Source: Massilia sp. (lineage in GTDB: Bacteria > Pseudomonadota > Gammaproteobacteria > Burkholderiales > Burkholderiaceae_D). From it: a DNA stretch of 14,140 nt. Each line of letters begins with the position of its first letter. Position 1 is the first letter of the stretch. The notes below the pieces were generated by a model, which was not told where the DNA came from, did not search any database, and saw only the letters and a program-made list of their open reading frames with translations. Below, in pieces: positions 1-6,589 of this stretch. A program made the position numbers and the translations under genes. The stretch lies in NCBI GenBank assembly GCA_028291845.1, contig JAQGNM010000030.1, positions 1 through 14,140 on the forward strand. Reading direction: 5' to 3'.

Positions 1-966
1 AACGAGATGGAAACCATCCTCAACATCGCCAGCAACCTGGCCAAACGCGTCATCGGCCAGGACCACGCGATGGAGATGATCGCCAAGCGCATCCAGACCT
101 CGCGCGCGGGCCTCGACAACCCGAGCAAACCAATTGGTGTGTTCATGCTGGCCGGTACCTCTGGCGTCGGCAAGACCGAGACGGCGCTGGCGCTGGCGGA
201 AGAGCTGTACGGCGGCGAACAGAATCTCATCACCATCAACATGAGCGAATACCAGGAAGCGCACACGGTGTCGACCTTGAAGGGCGCGCCGCCGGGATAC
301 GTCGGTTATGGCGAAGGCGGCGTGCTGACCGAAGCGGTGCGCCGCAAGCCGTATTCGGTGGTGCTGCTCGATGAAGTGGAAAAAGCCCACCCGGACGTGC
401 ACGAGATGTTTTTCCAGGTCTTTGACAAGGGCTTCATGGAAGACGGGGAAGGCCGCTTCATCGATTTTAAAAATACCCTGATCATCCTGACGACGAATGC
501 CGGCACCGACCTGATCGCCGGCCTGTGCAAGGACCCGGATTTGATGCCCGACCCGGAAGGCATGGCCAAGGCCTTGCGTCCGGCGCTATTGAAGGTGTTC
601 CCACCGGCGCTGCTGGGCCGGATGGTGGCGACTCCCTACTACCCGTTGTCGGACGCGATGCTGGGCGAGATCGTCAAGCTGCAGCTTAACCGCATCAAGA
701 AACGCGTCGAAGCCCGCTACAAGATTCCGTTCACGTACACCGAGGACGTCGTCAGGCTCGTGGTGTCGCGCTGCACCGAGGGAGAGTCAGGCGGGCGGAT
801 GATCGATGCGATTTTGACGAATACGATGCTGCCGGATATTTCGAAGGAGTTTTTGAATCGGATGATGGAGGGGCGGCCGGTGGAGGGGGTACGGGTCCAA
901 GTGGAAACAGGTGAATTTGAGTATGGGTTTGAACACTGCAGCAAAGCGAATGCACTCGCAGGTTGA
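1..966 (+). CDS. clpV: ClpV/TssH, T6SS sheath-recycling AAA+ ATPase (C-terminal part only)
   Basis: The reading frame is open from base 1, so the gene starts left of the window and only the second AAA+ module is seen. Counting from the Met at base 7, Walker A is GTSGVGKT at 50-57, Walker B is VVLLDE near 119, sensor 1 is LTTNAG near 161, the arginine-finger region is LLGRM near 199, and sensor 2 is GGR at 262-264. The ClpB-type pore loop GYVGYGEGG lies near 97. ClpV hexamers bind the contracted TssB/TssC sheath in the cytosol and disassemble it using ATP, which is family knowledge. ClpV is preferred over housekeeping ClpB because T6SS genes surround it and because the motif wording (GGRMIDAILTNTMLP) is ClpV-like. 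The last ten or so residues, after EFEYGFE, look like an unconserved tail and lie next to an accessory insertion. Confidence 0.95.
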   Translation, partial: NEMETILNIASNLAKRVIGQDHAMEMIAKRIQTSRAGLDNPSKPIGVFMLAGTSGVGKTETALALAEELYGGEQNLITINMSEYQEAHTVSTLKGAPPGYVGYGEGGVLTEAVRRKPYSVVLLDEVEKAHPDVHEMFFQVFDKGFMEDGEGRFIDFKNTLIILTTNAGTDLIAGLCKDPDLMPDPEGMAKALRPALLKVFPPALLGRMVATPYYPLSDAMLGEIVKLQLNRIKKRVEARYKIPFTYTEDVVRLVVSRCTEGESGGRMIDAILTNTMLPDISKEFLNRMMEGRPVEGVRVQVETGEFEYGFEHCSKANALAG

Positions 967-1051
967 ATATTGACTTTGAGGTGCTGAAAGCGAAGAGCAG
1001 GTTTCGAAAACTCGAGGAGCGTTTTTTTCATAATTTGAATAAGGAGTCGAA

Positions 1052-1594
1052 ATGCAAGACATAGTTATGCAGACACTGGCTAACTGCGCTAACCAGAGGA
1101 TTCTCCCGTGGGGGTTAAACGCGGGCATTGTTGGCGAATCATGGATTGCACACACGAACCTGGGCAATCCAGTGCCGGTATGGGTCCCGGGTGACGCAAA
1201 TCCTCTGCGAAGATCGTACTTTTGCCATGGATGGGCACTCGGCACATATCAGCTGCACGGGTACACCGTTTTTTCCGGTCCGCCTCTCCAAACCGTATTA
1301 AATGATGAATGGGCGCCGGTCGTTTTACCTGCAGCAGGGGATATCTGTGTCTGGTTCGGGCCGGGTGGAGGTCTTGCAAGTACACCCTTGCATTCGGCGC
1401 GTGTGGAATTAGTCGGCGGTGCGGGTGTGAATATGCTCTTGCGCAGTAAGAACGGCACGGCGCCGCTCGGCGGAGCACAAGCTTTCGCGGCAGTGAACGC
1501 AGTTTATGGCGGTCCACCGCATAACTGTAACGCGCGCAGATTCTATCGACGGACCATAGCTTTGCCGAATGTTCTTCCGCCACTGCCTGAATGA
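1052..1594 (+). CDS. Unrecognised 180-aa protein with papain-like Cys/His motif order; candidate T6SS effector
   Basis: I do not recognise this gene with certainty. AAGGAG at 1041-1046, five bases before the ATG, gives a good ribosome-binding site and fixes the start. Visible landmarks are FCHGWALG with Cys58, then GDICVWFG at 96-103, LHSARVEL with His114, RSKNG at 131-135, and VYGGP at 151-155. A Cys at a helix start, followed by a GDxxVWxG strand and a His in an HSARV strand, is the order seen in papain-like folds (NlpC/P60, CHAP and related domains of unknown function). A cysteine peptidase, amidase or transferase is therefore plausible but unproven. There is no signal peptide or membrane segment. 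Base use is clearly more AT-rich than in the flanking T6SS genes, with codons such as ATA, TTA and AAT, which suggests recent acquisition. Its place between clpV and the PAAR gene fits an effector cargo gene. Confidence 0.75.
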   Translation: MQDIVMQTLANCANQRILPWGLNAGIVGESWIAHTNLGNPVPVWVPGDANPLRRSYFCHGWALGTYQLHGYTVFSGPPLQTVLNDEWAPVVLPAAGDICVWFGPGGGLASTPLHSARVELVGGAGVNMLLRSKNGTAPLGGAQAFAAVNAVYGGPPHNCNARRFYRRTIALPNVLPPLPE

Positions 1595-1664
1595 TGCAAG
1601 TACTTGTGGAACGAGAGAACAATGGGGCGTCACGAAATTAGCGCGCCACCGAGCGGGGGAATAT

Positions 1665-1710
1665 TGGGGTCAAGTCTGACAAACGGACACGAACACGACA
1701 GTCAAGTGGT
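1665..1710. repeat. Possible REP-like / mobile-element relic
   Basis: The stretch begins with GGGGTCAAGTCTGAC and continues with a GGACACG block. From memory this resembles the GGGGTCAGGTCTGAC type of dispersed palindromic repeat common in proteobacterial genomes and linked to REP-associated transposases. GTCA at 1669-1672 pairs with TGAC at 1677-1680, and GTCAAGT occurs twice, at 1669-1675 and 1701-1707. No transposase gene is nearby. The rest of the gap between the two accessory genes (1595-1868) shows nothing else that I can support. The identification rests on pattern memory only. Confidence 0.3.
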
Positions 1711-1868
1711 TTTGAACGTGTTTTAGCAAGGTGCGAGCGTCGTTGATGTTGAGAGCTAATAGACCATACCGCTTGAAAGTTGGACGTGTTGGAACGAGGT
1801 GTAGTCAAGACCGCGAAGTCAGAGCTTGGCCGGTCCTGCCCCGAACTTGCGTCTCCCGAGGGAAATCC

Positions 1869-2303
1869 ATGTATTTTGACTGGAAAATAAACGGCTTCAG
1901 GCACCGGCCCGCCGCCCACCTGGCCAGCGGCAGCGAAAAACTGTACCGCGCCTGGGGCGGTCATCCGGGCCGCAAGTGGGGCAACAAGTTCATGGCGGGC
2001 GTATGTTTTTCACTGGACCGCGCGTGGTCGCGGGTCGAGGCGGAAAAGCTGTATTCGGTGATGGAATACCAGAACCCGGTGCATTTCATTACCGAGTTTT
2101 CCATCGATAAGAACACGCCGATCTGGATCGGAAAGGTGGATCCAGGCGATCCGCGCGCCATGTTGGGGAGGACGTCGGGAAGCCAGGTGCTGGTCGAGCG
2201 CAGTAATTTGCGCTTCGTTCACGAGGGGCTGACTTCCCAGTTGCGCGATAACCTTTCGCCGTTTTGGCTGTATACGGGAAAGTTGTCTGACTTGAGTTGT
2301 TGA
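1869..2303 (+). CDS. Unrecognised 144-aa protein with ADP-ribosyltransferase-like motif order; candidate effector
   Basis: The start chosen is the ATG at 1869, preceded by GAGGGA at 1858-1863 with five bases of spacing. An in-frame ATG at 1731 would add 46 residues of poor coding character. I cannot name the family. Landmarks are LYRAWGG (Arg27, Gly30, Gly31), FSLDR at 47-51, YQNP at 68-71 with Asn69, TPIWIGKV at 83-90, and GSQVLVE at 104-110 with Gln106 and Glu110. A YRxWGG block, then a phenylalanine-serine strand, an Asn-containing turn, a TPxxxGxV strand and a final G-x-Q-V-x-V strand recall the order of the R/S/(Q,E) core in ADP-ribosyltransferase-type and TNT-like toxin domains. This is inference from motif order. 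No signal peptide or membrane helix is seen. It could equally be an immunity protein for the 1052-1594 product or an unrelated cytosolic protein. Confidence 0.7.
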   Translation: MYFDWKINGFRHRPAAHLASGSEKLYRAWGGHPGRKWGNKFMAGVCFSLDRAWSRVEAEKLYSVMEYQNPVHFITEFSIDKNTPIWIGKVDPGDPRAMLGRTSGSQVLVERSNLRFVHEGLTSQLRDNLSPFWLYTGKLSDLSC

Positions 2304-2316
2304 GGTCGCTGTATGG

Positions 2317-2378
2317 ACCGATGCGAGGAGCGTATGCAAAGGTGCACTGCCTTGTCGACACCTCACTCCCGCATCGGT
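2317..2378 (+). promoter_or_regulatory. Strong stem-loop in the leader of the PAAR-like gene
   Basis: ACCGATGCG at 2317-2325 is perfectly complementary to CGCATCGGT at 2370-2378. After a one-base bulge (A2326) the stem continues with GGAG 2327-2330 against CTCC 2366-2369. Inside, AGGTG 2340-2344 can pair with CACCT 2359-2363. No T-run follows, so a simple intrinsic terminator is unlikely. It lies 14 bases after the stop of the upstream gene and 49 bases before the ATG of the DUF4280 gene. An mRNA processing, stability or control element, or the relic of a mobile-element end, are all possible. Confidence 0.5.
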
Positions 2379-2427
2379 GTCGCAGACTGAAGCAGCAGCT
2401 GTTGATCGTTTATTGAAGAGATTCACC

Positions 2428-2817
2428 ATGCCAAACCAAGTCTCGATGGGCGCCATGATGACCTGCACCTTCGGCGCCGCGCCATCCTCGCTGGTGGTCC
2501 TGCCGGCAAACAAGGTGCTGTGCGAAGGCCCGCCCGCAGCCAACATCATGGACCACAAGCCGATGGTCAACGTCCTGCCGTTCGGCGTCTGCAGTTCGAT
2601 GGCCAATCCGATGGTGATCGCGGCCACCGCCGCAGCGATGGGCGCACTGACGCCGATGCCGTGCATTCCGATGACGATGGCGCCGTGGGTGCCGGGTGCG
2701 CCGACGGTCATGATCGGCAAGATGCCGGCGCTGGACAACGTCTCCAAGTGCATGTGCAACTGGGGCGGCATGATCGCTTTCAGCATGCCCGGCACTGTCA
2801 AGACCATGATTCCATGA
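2428..2817 (+). CDS. PAAR-like spike-tip protein (DUF4280 family)
   Basis: The 129-aa product caps the VgrG trimer and sharpens the T6SS spike; such proteins often recruit cargo effectors (family knowledge). The start is the ATG at 2428, with GAAGAG at 2415-2420 as ribosome-binding site. A GTG at 2377 would add 17 residues but has no good site. The opening MPNQVSMGAMMTCTFG, the central PFGVCSSMANP, the LTPMPCIPMTMAPWVPG block and the late SKCMCNWGG are the features by which I recognise DUF4280. Several cysteines (in MTCTFG, PFGVC, MPCIP and CMC) are kept and may bind a metal, as His/Cys residues do in true PAAR tips. There is no C-terminal extension, so it carries no fused toxin. It lies 60 bases before vgrG in the same direction and is probably cotranscribed with it. 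Confidence 0.88.
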   Translation: MPNQVSMGAMMTCTFGAAPSSLVVLPANKVLCEGPPAANIMDHKPMVNVLPFGVCSSMANPMVIAATAAAMGALTPMPCIPMTMAPWVPGAPTVMIGKMPALDNVSKCMCNWGGMIAFSMPGTVKTMIP

Positions 2818-2877
2818 TGCCGCACCAGCCTTGCCTGCGCGCACAGTGACCGATTCCTTCTACTGAAAAAATTACCC

Positions 2878-4830
2878 ATGCCTGCAAGCCAATCGAATCG
2901 CCAGGCCTCCGTCAAGACCGCGCTGGCCGATGACGTGCTGCTTTTTGCCAACATGCAAGGCACCGAGCAGCTTGGGCACCTGTCGGAATATACGGTGACG
3001 ATGGAGTCGCAGAGGCACGACATCCAGATCGCCGAAGTCCTCGGCAAGCCGCTCGACGTCATCTTGCTGGACAGTAAGGGGACGGGCAAGCGCTACTTCA
3101 ACGGGGTTGTGACGAAGTTTTGCCACGTCGGTTCGAGCATCAACTTTTCGATTTACAGGGCAACCGTTCGGCCTGGGCTGTGGTTGCTCTCGCGCGCGTC
3201 GAACTGCCGTATCTTCCAGGAGATGTCGGTCCCCGACATCGTCAAGCAGGTGTGCGATGCCTACGGCAGCGACGTGGCACTGGACATCAGCGCGCTCAGC
3301 CAGTCCTACCAGTCGCTGCCTTATTGCGTCCAATACCGCGAGACCGACCTCGACTTCGTATGCCGCCTGATGGAAGAAAACGGCATTTACTTTTACTTCA
3401 CCCATTCCGCCGGGCGCCACCTTACGATGCTGGCCGATTCTTACACGATGCACACGGCTATCGCGGGCTGCGACAAAATGCAAGTGGTGCCCGCGTCGCC
3501 CGACACGGAAGGCTTCACGGCTTGGACCATGAGCGGGACCATTACGGCCAGCAAGTACGACATCGACGATTTCGATTTTGAAAAAGCGCAAGCCAGCGTC
3601 ACCGGCTCGTTACGGGCCACCGCGACGATGCCGGCAGCTTACGAGCAGGCGTCCTACGCCTTGTACGATTATCCGGGCAAGTACCTGACTTCGGCAGAGG
3701 GCGACGCGATTGCCAAGACCCGCCTCGAAAGCCTGCATGGGCAGGGGCAGGAAATCATTGCGTCAGCTAACGCGCGCGGCCTGTATCCGGGCGGACTGTT
3801 CACCCTGGTGGAGCATCCCCGCGCCGAGGCCAACAGCACCTACCTGGTGACCTCGGCGGGCTACAACATCACGGGCGACGATTATGCCAGCGGCGACCGG
3901 GCGTTTTCTTTCGCCTGCGAAATCACCGCGATCGACAGCGCTCACGCGTTCCGGCCGCTGCGCAGCGGCCCCCGGCCCGTGGTACACGGCCCGCAGACCG
4001 CAATGGTGGTCGGCAAAGCCGGCGAGGAAATCTGGACCGACAAGTACGGCCGCATCAAGGTGCAGTTTCACTGGGATCGGCTTGGCAAGGACGACGAAAA
4101 TAGTTCGTGCTGGGTGCGGGTCGCCCAGGGTTGGGCCGGCAAGGGCTGGGGCGCGATGACGATCCCGCGTATCGGCATGGAAGTGGTGGTCAGCTTCCTC
4201 GAAGGCGACCCGGATCGTCCGCTGGTAACTGGCTGCGTCTACAACTCGGATGCATTGCCGCCCTACGACCTGCCGGCCAACCAGACCCGCTCGACGATCA
4301 AGTCGCAATCGTCGACAGGTGGCGATGGCTTCAACGAATTTCGCTTCGAGGACAAGAAAGGCGCCGAAGAAGTGTTCATGCACGCCGAACGCGACTTCCT
4401 GCGCGTGGTGAAGAACAACGACGCCCTCAAGGTGGGCTTTGAAACCGCCGACAAGGGCGACCAGACGGTCGACATCAAGAACGACCAGACCATCACCGTC
4501 GGCCACGACCAGATCGAGACGATCGACAACAACCAGGCCTTGAAGGTCAAGGTCGACCAGAAGATCGACGTCGGCGGCGACCAGGCGGTCGGGATCGACG
4601 GCGCCCAGAAGATCAAGGCCGGCACCACCATCGTCATCGAGGCGGGTACCTCGATCGAATTGAAAGTCGGCGGCAGCAGCATCAAGATCGAGGCGGCGAA
4701 AATCACCATCAAGTCGCCGGAGATCGAGATCGCCGCCGACGCCAACGCCAAGGTCAAGGCGGGGGCGATGATGGAAATTAAATCGGGCGCCGTCATGACC
4801 ATCGGCGGCGCACTGGTGCAAATTAACTGA
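2878..4830 (+). CDS. vgrG: VgrG/TssI, T6SS spike protein
   Basis: The 650-aa product is the trimeric spike that sits on the Hcp tube and carries the PAAR tip. The N-terminal gp27/phage-D-like part covers roughly residues 15-345, including the typical CVQYRETDLDFVCRLMEENG block near 151. The gp5-like OB fold runs from about 382 (EEIWTDKYGRIKVQFHWD) to about 455 (GDPDRPLVTGCVYN). A needle of short repeats follows to the end. The protein stops in the needle, with no added enzymatic domain, so it is a structural VgrG and not an 'evolved' one. The ribosome-binding site is weak: only an A-rich stretch precedes the ATG at 2878. No DUF4123-type or other adaptor gene follows it; the next gene is tagH after 133 bases. 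Confidence 0.97.
   Translation: MPASQSNRQASVKTALADDVLLFANMQGTEQLGHLSEYTVTMESQRHDIQIAEVLGKPLDVILLDSKGTGKRYFNGVVTKFCHVGSSINFSIYRATVRPGLWLLSRASNCRIFQEMSVPDIVKQVCDAYGSDVALDISALSQSYQSLPYCVQYRETDLDFVCRLMEENGIYFYFTHSAGRHLTMLADSYTMHTAIAGCDKMQVVPASPDTEGFTAWTMSGTITASKYDIDDFDFEKAQASVTGSLRATATMPAAYEQASYALYDYPGKYLTSAEGDAIAKTRLESLHGQGQEIIASANARGLYPGGLFTLVEHPRAEANSTYLVTSAGYNITGDDYASGDRAFSFACEITAIDSAHAFRPLRSGPRPVVHGPQTAMVVGKAGEEIWTDKYGRIKVQFHWDRLGKDDENSSCWVRVAQGWAGKGWGAMTIPRIGMEVVVSFLEGDPDRPLVTGCVYNSDALPPYDLPANQTRSTIKSQSSTGGDGFNEFRFEDKKGAEEVFMHAERDFLRVVKNNDALKVGFETADKGDQTVDIKNDQTITVGHDQIETIDNNQALKVKVDQKIDVGGDQAVGIDGAQKIKAGTTIVIEAGTSIELKVGGSSIKIEAAKITIKSPEIEIAADANAKVKAGAMMEIKSGAVMTIGGALVQIN
4456..4623 (+). 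repeat. Octad repeats encoding the VgrG needle
   Basis: Residues 527-582 of VgrG form seven consecutive 8-residue units of the pattern x-[DNA]-Q-x-[VILE]-x-[VI]-x, with Gln at position 3 of every unit. This is the gp5-type triple beta-helix signature, with one repeat per strand turn. The DNA repeats are diverged in sequence, so the periodicity is held at the protein level. After residue 582 the pattern loosens into irregular beta strands rich in I, V, K and E up to the C-terminus. Confidence 0.8.
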
Positions 4831-4963
4831 TGCGGCGCGCTGCATTTATCCGCAATGTGCGTGCAGCGGCGACATATAGTCGACTGTCCGCTCAAGCTGG
4901 TTTATTCGGCATGCGCCATCCGGCCGCGGCGCACGCCGGCGGCAACTCACTTTTCCATCATCG

Positions 4964-6535
4964 ATGCTGCTGACCTTCCGACTCCTGAGCTACCGTAACC
5001 TGCCGGTGCCACCGGCGCCGGCCGTGCGCCTCGGCGCTGCCGGCGGCACTATCGGCCGTTCGCCCGACAATGACCTGGTGCTCGACGATCCCAGTAAATA
5101 TATCTCGCGCGTGCATGCGCGCGTGTCTGTGCAGGGCGATGCGTTTATGCTGGAGGACCTGGGCAGCAATCCCAGCGTGGTCAACGACCTTGCGCTGGGC
5201 AAGGGCAGCCAGACCGCGCTGGCCCATGCCGACCGCCTGGCCATCGGCGACTACCAGATCCAGGTCCTGATCGAGGCCGCGCCAGCGGTGGCTGCCGCGC
5301 CGCTGGCGCCGGCCCCTGCCAACGACACCGCCTTGCCGCTGTTCGAACCGCCGCCGGCGCCCGCCCCGGTGCAGCTGCCGCCGCTCGATTTCGCCTTCAC
5401 CGGCGGCGCCGCCGCGCCCAAGGCGGCTGCCGAAGCGCAGGCCGAGCGCTACGTCGATCCGCTGGCCGGCGCCAGCATCCTGCAGACGTCGAGCGGGCAG
5501 GGTGCCGTCGATTTCGACGCCAACGATCCGCTCGGCCTGAACCTGTTCGGCGCGCCGCCGGCGCCCGCGCGCGCCGCCGAGAGCGATCATGTGTCGCCCG
5601 AGCTGGCCATGTTCGCGCCAGCGCCGTTTTCGGCGCCGGCGGCGCCCGGTGGCGGCTTCTCGATTCCGGCCGATTACGATCCGCTCGCCGATTTCTTTGC
5701 GCCGCCGCTGGCGCCTGCTGCGCCTGCTGCGCCTGTGCCGCCGCCGGTGCCGCCTGCAGCGCCCGCGCCGCTGGCGCCCGCATTCGAAGACAGCGCCGAC
5801 CTGACCGCCTTTGCGGGTATGTCGTCGCCCGTTCCAGTGCCGCCGCCAGTTGCTTCTGCGCCGCCGCCACCGGCGCTGCCGGCAGCACTGCCGCCCGCAG
5901 CGCCGGCGCCGTTCGACACTCCCGCCAGCGGCGATGCCGACAACGCCGTGCTGCAAGCGCTACTGCGCGGCCTCGGCCTGCCGAACCTGCAGCTGCAGCG
6001 CCCCGCCGCCGAGGTGGCCGAACTGGTCGGCGCCCTCCTGCGCGAAGCCACCGCGGGCACCATGGACGTGCTGATGGCGCGCGCCGTGACGAAAAAGGAA
6101 AGCCGCATCGACATGACCATGCTGGCGGTGCGCGCCAACAATCCTTTGAAATTTTTCCCCAACGCCGAAGGGGCGCTGACGCAGATGCTGACCGGCGCCA
6201 TGGCCGGCTACATGGCGCCGCGCGACGCCATGGCAGGGGCCTTCGATGACTTGCGCGCGCACGAGCTGGCGGTGATTGCCGGCATGCGCGCGGCGCTCGG
6301 CGCCGTGCTGCACCGCTTCGATCCCACGCAGATCGAAGCGCGCCTGGCGGTGCCGACGGTGATGGACAAGATGCTGTCGTCGAACCGCAAGGCCAAGCTG
6401 TGGGACCGGCTGGTGGAGCTGTACGGCGAAATCGCCCGCGAGGCCGACGACGACCTGCAGCGCCTGTTCGGCGAAAAATTTTCGGAAGCGTACGAGGAGC
6501 AGGTCGAGCGCCTGCGCCGCGCCAAGCAAAAATAA
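4964..6535 (+). CDS. tagH: TagH, T6SS FHA-domain regulatory protein
   Basis: The 523-aa protein has an N-terminal FHA domain (about residues 5-105), a long Ala/Pro-rich linker (about 107-325) and a C-terminal TagH/ImpI-type domain (about 326-523). FHA phosphothreonine-pocket residues are visible: GRS at 31-33 and SRVH at 48-51. The usual SxNG turn is altered to SNPSVVN (68-74), with Asn69 and Asn74 present. The C-terminal domain has the family block KKESRIDMTMLAVRANNPLK near 381. In the family, Fha/TagH binds a phosphorylated T6SS component and promotes assembly. The start is the ATG at 4964, and no clear ribosome-binding site precedes it. It heads the run tagH-tssK-tssL-tssM-tagF; a promoter may lie in 4831-4963, but I see no convincing -35/-10 pair there. 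Confidence 0.92.
   Translation: MLLTFRLLSYRNLPVPPAPAVRLGAAGGTIGRSPDNDLVLDDPSKYISRVHARVSVQGDAFMLEDLGSNPSVVNDLALGKGSQTALAHADRLAIGDYQIQVLIEAAPAVAAAPLAPAPANDTALPLFEPPPAPAPVQLPPLDFAFTGGAAAPKAAAEAQAERYVDPLAGASILQTSSGQGAVDFDANDPLGLNLFGAPPAPARAAESDHVSPELAMFAPAPFSAPAAPGGGFSIPADYDPLADFFAPPLAPAAPAAPVPPPVPPAAPAPLAPAFEDSADLTAFAGMSSPVPVPPPVASAPPPPALPAALPPAAPAPFDTPASGDADNAVLQALLRGLGLPNLQLQRPAAEVAELVGALLREATAGTMDVLMARAVTKKESRIDMTMLAVRANNPLKFFPNAEGALTQMLTGAMAGYMAPRDAMAGAFDDLRAHELAVIAGMRAALGAVLHRFDPTQIEARLAVPTVMDKMLSSNRKAKLWDRLVELYGEIAREADDDLQRLFGEKFSEAYEEQVERLRRAKQK
5711..5737 (+). repeat. Short tandem 9-bp repeat in the tagH linker
   Basis: GCGCCTGCT occurs twice in tandem (5711-5719, 5720-5728), followed by a variant GCGCCTGTG (5729-5737). 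It encodes Ala-Pro-Ala units in the disordered linker of TagH. The copy number is divisible into codons, so slippage would change linker length without breaking the frame. Confidence 0.7.
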
Positions 6536-6536
6536 G

Positions 6537-6566
6537 GGTGGCCGCCGGCCATGCCGGCACGCCACC
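6537..6566 (+). promoter_or_regulatory. Two-tier hairpin between tagH and tssK
   Basis: GGTGGC at 6537-6542 pairs with GCCACC at 6561-6566. Inside it, CCGGC at 6545-6549 pairs with GCCGG at 6553-6557 around the three-base loop CAT, leaving a small internal loop of two and three bases. It begins one base after the tagH stop. No T-run follows, so it is more likely an intercistronic mRNA stability or processing element than a terminator. It ends 12 bases before the tssK ribosome-binding site. Confidence 0.45.
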
Positions 6567-6578
6567 GAAAACACCATG

Positions 6579-6584
6579 AAGAGG
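6579..6584 (+). promoter_or_regulatory. tssK ribosome-binding site (decides the start)
   Basis: AAGAGG lies five bases before the ATG at 6590. That ATG gives the usual TssK N-terminus (KVVWSEGMLLQPQH about five residues in). An in-frame ATG at 6551 lies in the loop of the hairpin above, has no such site and would add 13 unconserved residues. Confidence 0.75.
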
Positions 6585-6589
6585 CAGTG

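Noticed and set aside
1002..1034. CATAAT at 1029-1034 as a -10 box for the 180-aa gene
   Set aside because: No -35 match lies at a fitting distance, and transcription would begin inside the ribosome-binding site.
1731..1868. Longer start for the 144-aa protein
   Set aside because: The added 46 residues look non-coding and the ATG at 1869 has a good GAGGGA site.
1638..1964. 108-aa - strand open frame over the gap between the two accessory genes, as a possible immunity gene
   Set aside because: It overlaps the well-started 1869-2303 gene, has no recognisable ribosome-binding site or motif, and its composition looks random.
2298..2410. Integron attC site suggested by the stem-loop ahead of the PAAR-like gene
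   Set aside because: The required GTTRRRY and RYYYAAC core sites are not at the ends of the palindrome, and there is no integrase.
4838..4868. CGCTGCA/TGCAGCG inverted repeat after vgrG as a terminator
   Set aside because: The stem is only seven base pairs around a 17-base loop with no T-run. It is too weak to call.
4871..4885. TATAGT plus the AGTCGACT palindrome as a promoter/operator for tagH
   Set aside because: No acceptable -35 element lies 16-18 bases upstream, and an isolated 8-bp palindrome is not enough to claim an operator.
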